NCBI GenBank assembly: GCA_026706345.1
Contig: JAPOYX010000281.1
Span: 1 to 54,532, forward strand
Direction of reading: 5' to 3'
Length of the DNA stretch: 54,532 nucleotides
Source: Gemmatimonadota bacterium
GTDB lineage: Bacteria; JAAXHH01
Part shown: positions 1 to 8,627 of the stretch, in pieces
How positions within the stretch are numbered: the first letter of the stretch is position 1
Layout of the letters: each line of letters opens with the position of its first letter
Translations under genes and position numbers: made by a program
Notes under the pieces: generated by a model
Told to the model about the DNA's origin: nothing
What the model saw: only the letters and a program-made list of their open reading frames with translations
The model's database searches: none

Positions 1-124
1 CGTTTATGTCCCAAGGCTTCCATTCGAAATCGCGCTGGAAATCTGGAATGACGTACCTTCCCTCCTTGAGCCTGCTGATGACCGTGTTCAGACTAATGTG
101 ATCGGGTTTCTGCGCATCCTTCAT
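1..124 (-). CDS. DUF262 (GmrSD-type) protein, N-terminal fragment
   Basis: Only the first 41 codons lie in the window; the gene runs off the left edge. The translation contains RYVIPDFQRDFEWKPWDI, the typical start of DUF262 proteins, which carry a ParB-like nuclease/NTPase fold and occur in GmrSD-type modification-dependent restriction enzymes. ATG at 122-124 is preceded by AAGGAG and overlaps by 4 nt (ATGA) the stop of the decayed hsdM remnant upstream, so the gene was probably translationally coupled to it. A defence role is inferred from family and position. Whether the gene is complete or has a DUF1524 nuclease domain cannot be seen here. Confidence 0.75.
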   Translation of the reverse strand, partial: MKDAQKPDHISLNTVISRLKEGRYVIPDFQRDFEWKPWDIN

Positions 125-510
125 TCTTTGTCTCCTTCATTGATAATCTCCTTCAACAACCCCTCCGTCTCCTTCTCCAAGGCCAGTACATCGGCCATGA
201 TTTCTTCCAGAGACCGCATGGGCTTCCGCATATAGAAATACCGTTTAAAGCCGATCTCGTATCTGATTCGCACACTATCGGGCTGATACTATGCGTCGGC
301 TACATACGGAAGAATCTCCCGTCGAAGTAACACTCAACGGCTTTTTCTACATTACGCCGGATCGTTTCAACCAACTGCTCCTCCCTGCGTATGGATGCCA
401 TATCCAAGTGCGCTCATCGCGTAATCGCCGTCGACTTTTTCATTGCCGGCTACGAAGCTAATCTCGGGGCTGGACTCCGATCCCTGCTGCCGTATCAGTT
501 TCTCTTCGGC
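121..510 (-). pseudogene. decayed second hsdM 3' end
   Basis: The minus strand encodes a clear relative of the C-terminus of the intact HsdM next door: KPMRSLEEI followed by a KETEGLL stretch matches PMRSLEEI and KETEGLL there. It is broken. A TAG stop near 290 sits where the intact copy has Trp in DAWYRPD. The frame shifts near 330, between a VEKAVECY stretch and RREILPY, and apparently again near 400, between DGDYAMSA and MASIRREEQ. The upstream part (about 400-510) is assigned to the same gene by continuity only. The reading frame ends in TGA at 121-123, overlapping the DUF262 start codon. It differs too much from the intact gene to be a recent copy. Confidence 0.65.
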
Positions 511-726
511 TCAGTCGTCGCTACGGTCAGATGGTTTTGCCCGCGCTTCTTTGCGTATCCGTGCAGCCATTTCTTCCAGCACGGGGTCGGAATACCGCCT
601 GGTATTGAACCATTCTACCCGTTCGTCAGGCGTCATATGGGCTGTTTCAGCAGTAATGCGGGCACGAGCTTCCCGCGTGAATTTGATGCGGTCGAATTTC
701 TTTTTTGCGCGAGAGGAATCCGTCAT
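511..726 (-). CDS. small conserved-looking protein after hsdM
   Basis: This 71-residue charged protein (start MTDSSRAKKKFDRIKF, then TPDERVEWFNTRRYSDP) starts at 726 and overlaps the hsdM stop by 4 nt (ATGA), a classic translational-coupling junction that supports it as a real gene. It has no signal peptide or membrane segment and looks mostly helical. I do not recognise the family. Its place between hsdM and the decayed hsdM copy suggests an accessory of the restriction-modification operon or an antitoxin-like protein, but there is no motif to prove either. Its stop at 511 is followed without a gap by the pseudogene region in the same frame. Confidence 0.6.
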   Translation of the reverse strand: MTDSSRAKKKFDRIKFTREARARITAETAHMTPDERVEWFNTRRYSDPVLEEMAARIRKEARAKPSDRSDD

Positions 727-2726
727 GACGGTTCACTCCCTCCCAAGATCTCATCCAACAACCCTTCCGTCTCCTTCTCCACTGCCACGATATCCGCCCG
801 GATCTCCTCCAGCGACCGCATAGGCTGCGGCTTGTAGAAGTACCGCGTAAAGCTGATTTCGTAGCCGATCTTCACGCTATCCGGTCGGTACCATGCGTCA
901 GTCGCATAGGGCAGGACCTCGCGCCTCAGAAATGCTTCGATACCCCCCGCTTCCTGCAACGGGATCTGTTCGGTGTCGCGAAGATCGGAGTCCGGTTCGT
1001 ATTCCACCACGGCCGGTTTGCCATCCATTTCGACTTCAAACAAGCCTCGTAGCGGATCGGGTACGGTTCCCTTCCTGTGGATCTTCCGTATAATGGGCGT
1101 TCCATCTTCGCTTCGGTTGCCGCTTGGGATTGACCCGGAACCTGCCTTGAGGTCCTTGATCTCTGCGGCTTTGTACACCCGGTTCGGATCGGCGCCGGCG
1201 ATGCGGAGAGGCCGGTCCATGGTCACCTTCCAGTACCCGAAAGCGGCGTTGTCGAAGATCCTGCTTTCATCGGTTTCTTCGAAAGCCGAGAAAGTATCGC
1301 AGATACGGGTGATTTCGTCTTCCCCGAGTTCGCAGTTCTTGTTGCCAAGATTCTTGCGCAGCGGCTGGAACCACTTGGTCGCGTCGATCAACTGTACCTT
1401 GCCCCGGCGATGCTCGGGTTTGCGGTTGGTGAGGACCCAGACGTATGTCGCGATACCAGTGTTGTAGAACATGTTGAGCGGCAGGGCGACGATGGCTTCC
1501 AACCAGTCGTTCTCGATGATCCACCGACGGATGTTGCTTTCGCCCTGTCCAGCGTCGCCGGTGAAGAGGGAACTTCCGTTGTGCACTTCGGCGATGCGGC
1601 TTCCAAGCGGCGTGTCCTGTTTCATCTTGGCTAGCTTGTTGGCTAGGAAAAGCATCTGCCCGTCACTAGAACGGGTTACTAGGGAGTATTCAGGGTCTCC
1701 ACCATGTTCGATTACGAAACGTGGGTCGCGCATGTCTTTCTTACCACCCATGCGATCCAGGTCGGTCTTCCAGCTTTTACCATAGGGCGGATTGGAGAGC
1801 ATGAAGTCAAAATCCTCGGACGAGAAGGCGTCATTGGAAAGGGTAGAATGTTCGGGACCGCCCACGATGTTGTCGGCGGCGTCACCCCCTCCCTTCAGCA
1901 GCAGGTCCGCCTTGCAGATGGCATAGGTTTCGGCGTTGATCTCCTGGCCGTACAGGTGAGTGGACACCTGCTTGCCGCGTTCTTCGGCCAGTTCCATCAG
2001 GGTATCTTCGGCCACGGTCAGCATGCCGCCGGTTCCGCAGGCGCCGTCGTAGAGCAGATAGGTGGATGACTGGATCTGGTCCGCGATGGGCAGGAAGACC
2101 AGCCTGGCCATCAGTTTCACGGCGTCCCGCGGCGTCCAGTGTTCGCCCGCCTCCTCGTTGTTCTCCTCGTTGAAGCGCCGGATCAGTTCCTCGAAGACCG
2201 TGCCCATGCCGTGGTTGTCCAGGCCGGGACGCCGGGTCGTGCCATCGGTGTTCATCACGGGATCAGGACTCAGATTGATCTCTGTCGAGGTGAGTTTCTC
2301 GATCAAGGTGCCAAGAGCGTCGGCGCGGGACAGGCGTGAGATCTGGTTGCGAAACTCGAAGTTCTCCAGGATTTCCTGTACGTTGGGCGAGAATCCGTCC
2401 AGGTATGCAGTAAAGTCGGCCGTCAGTTGCTGGCGGTTGGCCCGCGCCCTGAGGTCCCGCAGAGTGAACTTCGAGGTGTTGTAGAATGCCTGACCGGCTG
2501 CCTGGCGAAGGGCAAAATCCTGATCCACGACGCCCGCTTTGTCGAGCATCGCCTTGGTTTCCAGCACTTTCCTTTTCGTGTCCTCCAGCACCGCGTCCAG
2601 CCGGCGGAGCACCGTCATGGGCAGGATGACGTCGCGATACTTTCCACGGACATAGAGGTCACGCAGGACATCGTCCGCGATCCCCCAGATGTAGTTGGTG
2701 ATCCAGTTGAGGTCGGAGTTTGCCAT
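723..2726 (-). CDS. hsdM: type I restriction-modification DNA methylase subunit
   Basis: This 667-residue N6-adenine methyltransferase modifies DNA as the M subunit of a type I R-M complex. It has the N-terminal HsdM helical domain (residues 1-150), the SAM-binding motif I DGACGTGG (227-234) and the catalytic motif NPPYGKSW (312-319). The C-terminal helical tail has PMRSLEEI and a KETEGLL stretch. Length is normal for the longer HsdM class. The start at 2726 lies 1 nt after the stop of the PIN-GNAT gene, and the end overlaps the 71-residue gene, so this is one transcription unit. Neither HsdS nor HsdR is visible; they could lie beyond the left edge or be lost, so function is unproven. Confidence 0.93.
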   Translation of the reverse strand: MANSDLNWITNYIWGIADDVLRDLYVRGKYRDVILPMTVLRRLDAVLEDTKRKVLETKAMLDKAGVVDQDFALRQAAGQAFYNTSKFTLRDLRARANRQQLTADFTAYLDGFSPNVQEILENFEFRNQISRLSRADALGTLIEKLTSTEINLSPDPVMNTDGTTRRPGLDNHGMGTVFEELIRRFNEENNEEAGEHWTPRDAVKLMARLVFLPIADQIQSSTYLLYDGACGTGGMLTVAEDTLMELAEERGKQVSTHLYGQEINAETYAICKADLLLKGGGDAADNIVGGPEHSTLSNDAFSSEDFDFMLSNPPYGKSWKTDLDRMGGKKDMRDPRFVIEHGGDPEYSLVTRSSDGQMLFLANKLAKMKQDTPLGSRIAEVHNGSSLFTGDAGQGESNIRRWIIENDWLEAIVALPLNMFYNTGIATYVWVLTNRKPEHRRGKVQLIDATKWFQPLRKNLGNKNCELGEDEITRICDTFSAFEETDESRIFDNAAFGYWKVTMDRPLRIAGADPNRVYKAAEIKDLKAGSGSIPSGNRSEDGTPIIRKIHRKGTVPDPLRGLFEVEMDGKPAVVEYEPDSDLRDTEQIPLQEAGGIEAFLRREVLPYATDAWYRPDSVKIGYEISFTRYFYKPQPMRSLEEIRADIVAVEKETEGLLDEILGGSEPS

Positions 2727-2727
2727 A

Positions 2728-4239
2728 TTACTTCTGCAGCCAATCCTTCAATCTACGGTAGCGGTCTTCCGGAACCTGTGTAATAGATTGCGGAGGACCT
2801 TCCAATATCCCGTTTTCTTGAAGCGTTTGGAGGTCTATGGGTTCGTTCAGATGTAGAGTAAGAAGGAAATCGATGACCTTCAATGGTTTTTCGCTGGAGT
2901 TTACCAGTTCCTCCAACTGTTTGCGAGTATAGGCGGAGCGCCTCGTCGTCAAAAGCATAAGTTCGTTCAACGTCGAGGCCTCTGTCACCCTTTCGACGAC
3001 ACCGACGGTACAAATAGACTGGGAGTGCGAACGCCGCTCATCCTGTGTGGTATAGAACAGGACAACGGAACCAGGTTCAAGTTTTGTGGTAGGCGCACGA
3101 CATATGTAGGTCTTCCGTATCGTATTGCCCGGTGTACGATTCACATCTGTCGAGGAACCTTCGAACAGCGACAATTGGCTGTCAGGAAAAGCTTCCGGAA
3201 ACAGTATCCTGTAAAACCTGGGAAGGATCGGAACTACGAATTTCCGAGCGTCCGGTCTATCATAGTACGCGGGATAAAACTGACGGTTGAACGCTACGGG
3301 ATCCTTCTGATACGACGTATCCGATCGGACATCCTTCCTCAATTCCTTCTCCAGGAGCCATTCACCGTCATCGAGTGTTCGCGTCTTTTGGAAACCATAC
3401 GTTTCCAGCAAACCGATCAACACGTGCTGTTTTTCGAATGCGGTCAGATATACGACTTCGATGTCGTTCGATCTGGACCACCACAGCACCTGCTTAAGCA
3501 GTTGTTCACCGAATTTCTCTCCTTGATACTCAGGCGCCAATTTGAAGGTGGACACTTTTAATATCTTGTCCGCCCTGGTTGCGCAGTCCGCCTCTTCTTG
3601 TGTTTCAGGTTTTCGAATCACAAGTCCCGCAAGCTTGGCATCGAATCTGATTACCCAGCAAGACCGATGGCTGTTGACGCATTTTTCCTCGAACCACTCG
3701 TTAAAACCAGGATAGTCTGCTCTGAGACTGTCAAAGAACACATCTTCAACGTCGATTTGATAAGCCGGCACTTCTTCGACGTAAGGCAGTTCGACGGTGT
3801 GGGATTCGTAAGTTCGACTTATGAAATCAACCGCATCTGCTACGCCGAATACTTTTCCTCCTAGGTTTCCTCGTTCAGCCCGACGTATCAATCCCGTATC
3901 TTCTGAAATCAGGAGATCGACCGCTTTCTTCTCCAATATTCCAAGAAGTTGCAGATCGCATCTGTCGTTTTCATTCCTGATGGAACCAAATCTGCAAATC
4001 AAGTCGGATTCGGAATCAATTGCTACATCGCGAAGGCGAACGTACTTCTCCAGTTTGCTGTATGTTAACCGACGTCGCGCGCTATCCCTGTCCCGATCGA
4101 TGTCTGCATAATTAGCATCGGACACGTGGAGAGTCAGATTGTGTTTCTGGCACAACTGCGCAAGAGATGCCGCCTGGGGGTCAACCGGTTTGGGATCTTC
4201 CAGTTTGATGGCTACGTTTGTGTCGAGGAGGATTTTCAC
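2728..4239 (-). CDS. PIN - GNAT - PUA-like three-domain protein
   Basis: The 503-residue protein starts with a PIN-type nuclease domain: LLDTNVAIKLED at 4-15, acidic residues around 92-95, and SEDTG at 112-116. A GNAT acetyltransferase domain follows (about 195-290) with the acetyl-CoA loop region EYQGEKFGEQLL and YGFQKTR near its end. The last 170 residues (about 335-503) look like an ASCH/EVE/PUA-type reader domain: a beta-rich stretch with LEPGSVVLFYTT and CTVGVVERV; this assignment is weaker. It overlaps the upstream ASCH gene by 59 nt and ends 1 nt before hsdM. PIN domains cut RNA and PUA-like domains bind modified nucleic acid in known families, so an RNA-targeting defence or toxin-like role linked to the R-M locus is plausible but inferred. 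Confidence 0.8.
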   Translation of the reverse strand: MKILLDTNVAIKLEDPKPVDPQAASLAQLCQKHNLTLHVSDANYADIDRDRDSARRRLTYSKLEKYVRLRDVAIDSESDLICRFGSIRNENDRCDLQLLGILEKKAVDLLISEDTGLIRRAERGNLGGKVFGVADAVDFISRTYESHTVELPYVEEVPAYQIDVEDVFFDSLRADYPGFNEWFEEKCVNSHRSCWVIRFDAKLAGLVIRKPETQEEADCATRADKILKVSTFKLAPEYQGEKFGEQLLKQVLWWSRSNDIEVVYLTAFEKQHVLIGLLETYGFQKTRTLDDGEWLLEKELRKDVRSDTSYQKDPVAFNRQFYPAYYDRPDARKFVVPILPRFYRILFPEAFPDSQLSLFEGSSTDVNRTPGNTIRKTYICRAPTTKLEPGSVVLFYTTQDERRSHSQSICTVGVVERVTEASTLNELMLLTTRRSAYTRKQLEELVNSSEKPLKVIDFLLTLHLNEPIDLQTLQENGILEGPPQSITQVPEDRYRRLKDWLQK

Positions 4240-4693
4240 GGAGTACTTTCGTTAAAAGAGGAGATATATCTTCGTTCACGTACCTGTATGATTGAGGAAT
4301 TATAAAACCATTGTTACTGAAACTTTCGGCGCCAATCTCCTCCGACAGGCGTGTGATTGAAGACAATACTATAGCATAGCCGTTCCTGGCTCCATCGAAG
4401 TAAATATCGAAATCCCGGCGCTTTACCCCACCATCAGTATGAAACCTCGCCCAGAGGGATTCCACGGACATGTTGTATACGTCTTTCACTTTGGCCCAAC
4501 CTGTTACAGCCTGAATGGGCGATGTGGAGTAAATCCAGAGGATAGCGCCCTCCAGATGCGTTCCAACAGGAAATCTTCGTCTGAACTCGACCGTCTTCGT
4601 CCCAGTTAGTATGTTTTCAGCGTGGTGCGGATGTACGCTGAGTACAATCTGCGGTTCTGACTCTATTGGGGTACTGTACATTGCCAAAGACAT
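4181..4693 (-). CDS. ASCH domain protein
   Basis: This 170-residue protein is essentially a single ASCH (PUA-fold) domain: LSVHPHHAENILTGTKTVEF gives the family's conserved 'I..G.K..E.R' signature, followed by AILWIYSTSP and TGWAKVKDV. ASCH proteins bind RNA or cleave modified nucleosides. ATG at 4693 has GGAG 8 nt upstream and is the first gene of the leftward operon. Its 3' end overlaps the PIN-GNAT gene by 59 nt, so the two are tightly coupled and may act as partners, for example as a toxin-antitoxin-like pair. The tail (PPRHKRSHQTGR) is basic. A second in-frame ATG four codons later is possible. Confidence 0.8.
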   Translation of the reverse strand: MSLAMYSTPIESEPQIVLSVHPHHAENILTGTKTVEFRRRFPVGTHLEGAILWIYSTSPIQAVTGWAKVKDVYNMSVESLWARFHTDGGVKRRDFDIYFDGARNGYAIVLSSITRLSEEIGAESFSNNGFIIPQSYRYVNEDISPLLTKVLRENPPRHKRSHQTGRSQTG

Positions 4694-5020
4694 GCTGTGA
4701 TCTCCAATTCAGTGTGATGGCTATTAACTGTATTCTCATCAGGTACGAACTTGCGTTGGCTGTATCCGTCACTACTACACGGGCCTGGGCCTGTCGTGGT
4801 TAGGATACCCACAGTCCATATCACTATGTCCACAGTACCGTTTATCACCGGAGGAAGAGATAAAGTCTTCCCACTGATTAAGGAAACACTGCTCTTGAGA
4901 ATCCATTGCATTATGTACGTCGTTTAAAACACCTCCACAAGAAGTAACTAAACATTTGTATTGAATTCCCGGTGAAATGAAGGGCAACAAACGAGATTCA
5001 ACGCAAAGGTATAGTCGGTA
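4694..5020. other. gene-free stretch between divergent units
   Basis: No convincing gene is seen. The stretch separates the leftward ASCH operon from the rightward DUF4143 remnant and is AT-richer than its surroundings, with several stops in all frames. I looked for the missing Walker A half of the AAA gene and found no P-loop motif, so that part seems deleted rather than frameshifted. The ASCH operon promoter should lie here, but no strong -35/-10 pair stands out. Confidence 0.4.
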
Positions 5021-6010
5021 TGCGACATCTTCTGCTCGAATTTAACAAACGACCCCAGTAATGAAGTTCAACTCGACATTTACCACCAGGTGTTGTATAG
5101 CAAAATGCTGCATCGTTTTATCGAAGAGCGGAAGCTGCGGTTCGTCCTGTGCGGGTCCAGTGCAAGGAAACTCAAGCGGGCCGGCGTCAATCTGCTGGCG
5201 GGTCGGGCATTGCGCCGCGCGATGCATCCCTTCGTACCTGAGGAACTGCGGAAACGTTTCGACCTGGAGGACGCACTGCGAAACGGGTTGTTGCCCGCCG
5301 TCTGGGATTCGGAGGACCGGTCGGAGACGTTCACCGCCTACACGCAGATTTATCTCAGGGAAGAGATCCAATCCGAAGCATTGGTGCGCAATCTGCCCGG
5401 CTTCGCGCGGTTTCTTCCGCTGGCAACGTTATTCCACGCCCAAGCTATGAACGCCAACGACATTTCCCGGGAAGCGCAGGTGTCACGGTCGACAGTGACC
5501 AGTTACCTGGAGATCCTCGAGGAGACCCTCCTGTGCATCCGGTTGCCGGCGTTCGAGGGTAAACTCCGCGTACGGGAAAGGAAGCTGCCCAAATGGTACT
5601 GGTGCGATCCAGGTATTGTACGTGCCATGAAAAACCAGAAGGGACCGGTCGCACCGGAGGAACGTGGCGTCCTCTTTAAAGGGTTGGTCGCGCAGTTGAT
5701 CCGGTCGTACAAGGATTACCGAGATCTTTGCGAAGTATGGTACTACTGGGCAACGGCCGCGCAGAATAGGACTGAAGTGGATTTTCTACTTGAACGCGGG
5801 GGCGATTTTGTTGCTATCGAAGTAAAATCCGGCGGCACGTACTCTCGTTCCTGGTGCACAGGATTGAGAGCGGTGGCCGGTCTGGACGGCCTTTGCCGGC
5901 GGATCATTGTCTACCCAGAAGGACCGGAGTTGCAGACCGAGGACGGCATTGAGGTCCTGCCTTTTCCGGTTTTCTCCAACCTGCTGGCTGATGACGATCT
6001 GTGGCCGTGA
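5021..6010 (+). pseudogene. AAA ATPase / DUF4143 gene lacking its 5' half
   Basis: Intact AAA_14-DUF4143 ATPases of about 380-400 residues begin with a P-loop. Here the readable frame starts just after a TAG at 5012 with a degraded Walker B-like NEVQLD and then joins the family's sensor stretch LRFVLCGSSARKL. The DUF4143 half is intact: an HTH-like SREAQVSRSTVTSYLEIL, a WYWCDPGIVRAM stretch and the nuclease-like EVDFLL...AIEVKSG. Walker A is absent from the upstream sequence, so ATP binding is lost. The longest open part begins with GTG at 5090 (306 residues). It is most likely a decaying gene, though a truncated functional nuclease-like protein cannot be excluded. Confidence 0.7.
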
Positions 6011-6107
6011 CCCAGACAGTTACCGCATACTCAAATCGCCATTGCACGGTCCGTTACCGAGTTTCTGGCCTTTTTCAAGTTTCCTGCCTTTATACGCCTG
6101 ATTTACT

Positions 6108-6899
6108 TCACACCTCCCGCAGCAGTTCGCCCGGAATCCTGGATCCGGGATACTCCGCCTCGGGGTCGCGCTCGGCGATGATGGCCGGAACCGGATCGGT
6201 CCAATAGGCCGGCACGGTGTCGGGGCGTCTGTGCCAGGCCAGTACCAGGGTGCGGCGCTCGTCGGTCAGGTTCCGATGCGCCGAGTGCAGCACACGGGCA
6301 TCGGCCAGTACCAGGTCACCGGCCTTGACGCAGACCTCGACCTGGTCCGGGTGGTCGCTGAACATCGTGGGATGATCTTCGGCAATGAAGCGGGCGCCCT
6401 GTTCATGAGCCGGCACCATCTGGTCGTGCAGCGGGATGCGTTTAAGATGGGTGCCGGGGATGATCTTGAGGCATCCGTTCTCTCGCGATGTATCGCTCAG
6501 GTAGTAGGACACGAAGATGATCTGCGGCCAGGGAGAGCAACTCATCGGATCGTTCCACTGCATCCAGTCCTGGTGCCAGTACAGTGCCGGTTCTCCGGGA
6601 TCCTTGGTGAGGAGGATGACACCACCGGTGCTGGTAAAATCGCCCAGACCCATCTGTTCAAGGGCACGCCGCGTGGCAGGCCAGTCGAGCAGTTTCTGAA
6701 TGGTCGGGTTCTCAGTCCCCTGCGCGGTAACGTGCTGGCCCTGGTACCTGACATCGGGTGGCGGCACCCAGTTTTCCATCATGCGCTCGGATTCGATGCG
6801 CAGCTCCTGAAGGAAGGAGTCGCTGAGGATTTTGTCGACCACGCAGAAACCGTCGCGAATTAGCTGTTGGCGTTTATCTTTAGCTTGTTCGGGGGACAT
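6108..6899 (-). CDS. phytanoyl-CoA dioxygenase (PhyH) family protein
   Basis: This 263-residue Fe(II)/2-oxoglutarate oxygenase shows the double-stranded beta-helix signature. The proximal His-x-Asp is in YWHQDWMQW (H109, D111), the distal His in LHSAHRN (H205), and the 2-oxoglutarate-binding Arg in TDERRT (about 215-216). PhyH enzymes hydroxylate varied small molecules and lipids; the substrate cannot be told from sequence. It stands alone, convergent with the DUF4143 remnant and codirectional with the cyclotransferase-like gene upstream. It is only distantly similar to the second PhyH gene at 31759. Confidence 0.88.
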   Translation of the reverse strand: MSPEQAKDKRQQLIRDGFCVVDKILSDSFLQELRIESERMMENWVPPPDVRYQGQHVTAQGTENPTIQKLLDWPATRRALEQMGLGDFTSTGGVILLTKDPGEPALYWHQDWMQWNDPMSCSPWPQIIFVSYYLSDTSRENGCLKIIPGTHLKRIPLHDQMVPAHEQGARFIAEDHPTMFSDHPDQVEVCVKAGDLVLADARVLHSAHRNLTDERRTLVLAWHRRPDTVPAYWTDPVPAIIAERDPEAEYPGSRIPGELLREV

Positions 6900-6965
6900 G
6901 GAATCCTCGATTGAGTGTGGTGCAGCCAGGTCTTCTGATCTAATGTGACTGGAACTAGCCTTCGT

Positions 6966-7532
6966 TCAGACCGACCGCGTAGCTGACTCGCATAAGTCAC
7001 GATTTAGGAGACTCCAATGGTCAGTGTAACCAGCCTCGGCCAGAACCTTCTTTGCTTTCATCCGTTCTTCGCGGTCACCACGGGGATCGCGCATGTAAGT
7101 TACCTGACGCAGCATCTCGTGATGGTCTTCGTCTGGAATGTGCTCCCGCGCGCCTGCTATCACGAGCGCAAGATACCAGTCGTAAGGCTGGAGATCGGGT
7201 TTGGTAAACGTGGCCAAGTAGGTCGCCACCGGAACGATTTTGCCGCTTTCAGCCAGCCGAACGCAAAACGTGTCGCAACGTTCGTAACCAACCCCTTCGG
7301 ACTTGTCGAGGCAGCAAACCTCCGAACACGGAATCTCAAACAGCATGCCGGGAGTTCGGCAACCATTCTTCGGACTAAGCGTCGCTTTTCCGGAACAATC
7401 TTTACTGGGCTTACTGAATTTGATAATCCAGTCGTCGGCGTATGCACGCTCCTTCGAAACAGCCCCAGGACAACGATTTTGCAACCGCTTGGTCAGCATA
7501 TTCGAGCCATAAGCAAAGTAACACAAAGGCAT
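6966..7532 (-). CDS. gamma-glutamylcyclotransferase-like protein
   Basis: The 188-residue protein opens with CYFAYGSNML, the substrate-binding signature of the AIG2/GGCT/ChaC-like fold, and continues with a GMLFEIP strand and the acidic region DKSEGVGYERC where the family's catalytic Glu sits. Such enzymes release 5-oxoproline from gamma-glutamyl compounds or act on related amides. I chose the ATG at 7532 because the YFAYGSN motif should lie within the first dozen residues and AAGGAGAG stands 11 nt upstream; the frame stays open for 79 more codons, but that part shows no homology-like features. Chemistry is from family knowledge; the substrate is unknown. Confidence 0.8.
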   Translation of the reverse strand: MPLCYFAYGSNMLTKRLQNRCPGAVSKERAYADDWIIKFSKPSKDCSGKATLSPKNGCRTPGMLFEIPCSEVCCLDKSEGVGYERCDTFCVRLAESGKIVPVATYLATFTKPDLQPYDWYLALVIAGAREHIPDEDHHEMLRQVTYMRDPRGDREERMKAKKVLAEAGYTDHWSLLNRDLCESATRSV

Positions 7533-7927
7533 GGTTGGACTTCTCTCCTTCGCATGGTATGATCGGCCAGATCCTTCTGTACCCAGATTCCTTTGTAGAA
7601 TCCCAACCACGGACACGGTAAACAAAGTATTCACAATGTATACACGAAACAAGATCGTCCTATGACCCATTCGGCGATTCCCACCGCCGGGTCCACCTTT
7701 CCTCGCCTGTTTCTCCCGCAATATAACGCTCGCCCATACCCGCTTTCCGAACCTGCACAACAGTCGCATCAGTTACGCCAGCCCGCACGAATAATCCCAT
7801 TTTCGCACGATTGTTACCAGATTTACAGCGATTTCTACGACTGATTCGTAAAGGAGTGTTGGTCGCACGCATCGATTCGACGTGCGAATGGGACCATTCA
7901 CCCAAACTGCATGGGAGGAATTTGAAC
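7533..7927. other. intergenic region before triplicated small genes
   Basis: This divergent spacer lies between the cyclotransferase-like gene and the first small membrane protein. On the minus strand a weak TTGTTT-17 nt-TACTTT pair about 7624-7652 could serve the cyclotransferase gene. On the plus strand nothing convincing is seen until the GGGAGGA ribosome site before 7928. Confidence 0.3.
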
Positions 7928-8152
7928 ATGGAACTCGCTCAACTTCTCATATCGCCAGGCATGTTGCTGGCGGCCTTCATCTTCTTCTGGAAACAGAACA
8001 GAATCATCATCGACGAACTGAAAAAAGATATCGTGTCGCTGCGCGAGGAGATCACATCCATCCGTGACGGAATGCACGACATCAACGGACGTCTCGGTCG
8101 CGTAGAGGGTCTGTTGATGACCCTGGACTTTGAAAAACTGCAAAAGGAGTAG
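7928..8152 (+). CDS. small membrane-anchored coiled-coil protein, copy 1
   Basis: This 74-residue protein has one N-terminal membrane helix (about residues 5-21, ending FIFFWKQ) followed by a charged amphipathic helix with heptad spacing and a C-terminal block MHDINGRLGRVEGLL shared by all three neighbours. I chose ATG 7928 because MELAQLL aligns with the starts of the other copies and GGGAGGA lies just upstream; the frame is open further 5' without conserved sequence. It probably sits in the inner membrane with the coiled coil in the cytoplasm. The family is not recognised and the function unknown. Confidence 0.7.
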   Translation: MELAQLLISPGMLLAAFIFFWKQNRIIIDELKKDIVSLREEITSIRDGMHDINGRLGRVEGLLMTLDFEKLQKE

Positions 8153-8237
8153 TCGAATCACAACTGGCACACTGGCCGGGACGAGAATGGCTGGATCGAT
8201 TGACGGACTGCGTCCCTCACAGATTGGAGGAAAGACC

Positions 8238-8540
8238 GTGGAGATTGCACAACTTCTTGTTACACCAATCACTTTAGTGATGGCATTCATCTTCTTCTGG
8301 AAACAGGCCAAAACCGGAAGAGAGGAACTGAGACGTGAATTGAAATCGGATATGAGGGAACTGAAAACAGATCTGAAATCAGATATGAAAGAACTCAAGG
8401 AGGCATTTAAGGAAGAAACAACATCGATTCGCAAGGATGTCGCTTCCATTCGTGTAGAAATGCACGACATGAACGGACGCCTCAGCCGCGTCGAGGGCCT
8501 GTTGATGACCTCCGACATCGGACGATCAAGCAAGGAGTAA
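8238..8540 (+). CDS. small membrane-anchored coiled-coil protein, copy 2
   Basis: This 100-residue protein is a paralogue of its two neighbours. It has a membrane helix ending FIFFWKQ, then a longer heptad region with internal repeats (ELKSDMRELKTDLKSDMKEL), then MHDMNGRLSRVEGLLM. GTG at 8238 is taken as the start because VEIAQLL aligns with MELAQLL in the sister copies and GGAGG sits 7 nt upstream. The extra length over copy 1 comes from an 11-residue (33-bp) repeat unit in the coiled coil. Function is unknown. Confidence 0.7.
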   Translation: MEIAQLLVTPITLVMAFIFFWKQAKTGREELRRELKSDMRELKTDLKSDMKELKEAFKEETTSIRKDVASIRVEMHDMNGRLSRVEGLLMTSDIGRSSKE

Positions 8541-8627
8541 CTAAGGCCTGAAAGGTGTAATTTGTATGGCGAGAACGTTTGGAATGATTGCCGGCCTGCG
8601 TCCCTTACCAAAGTAGGAGGGAAGACT

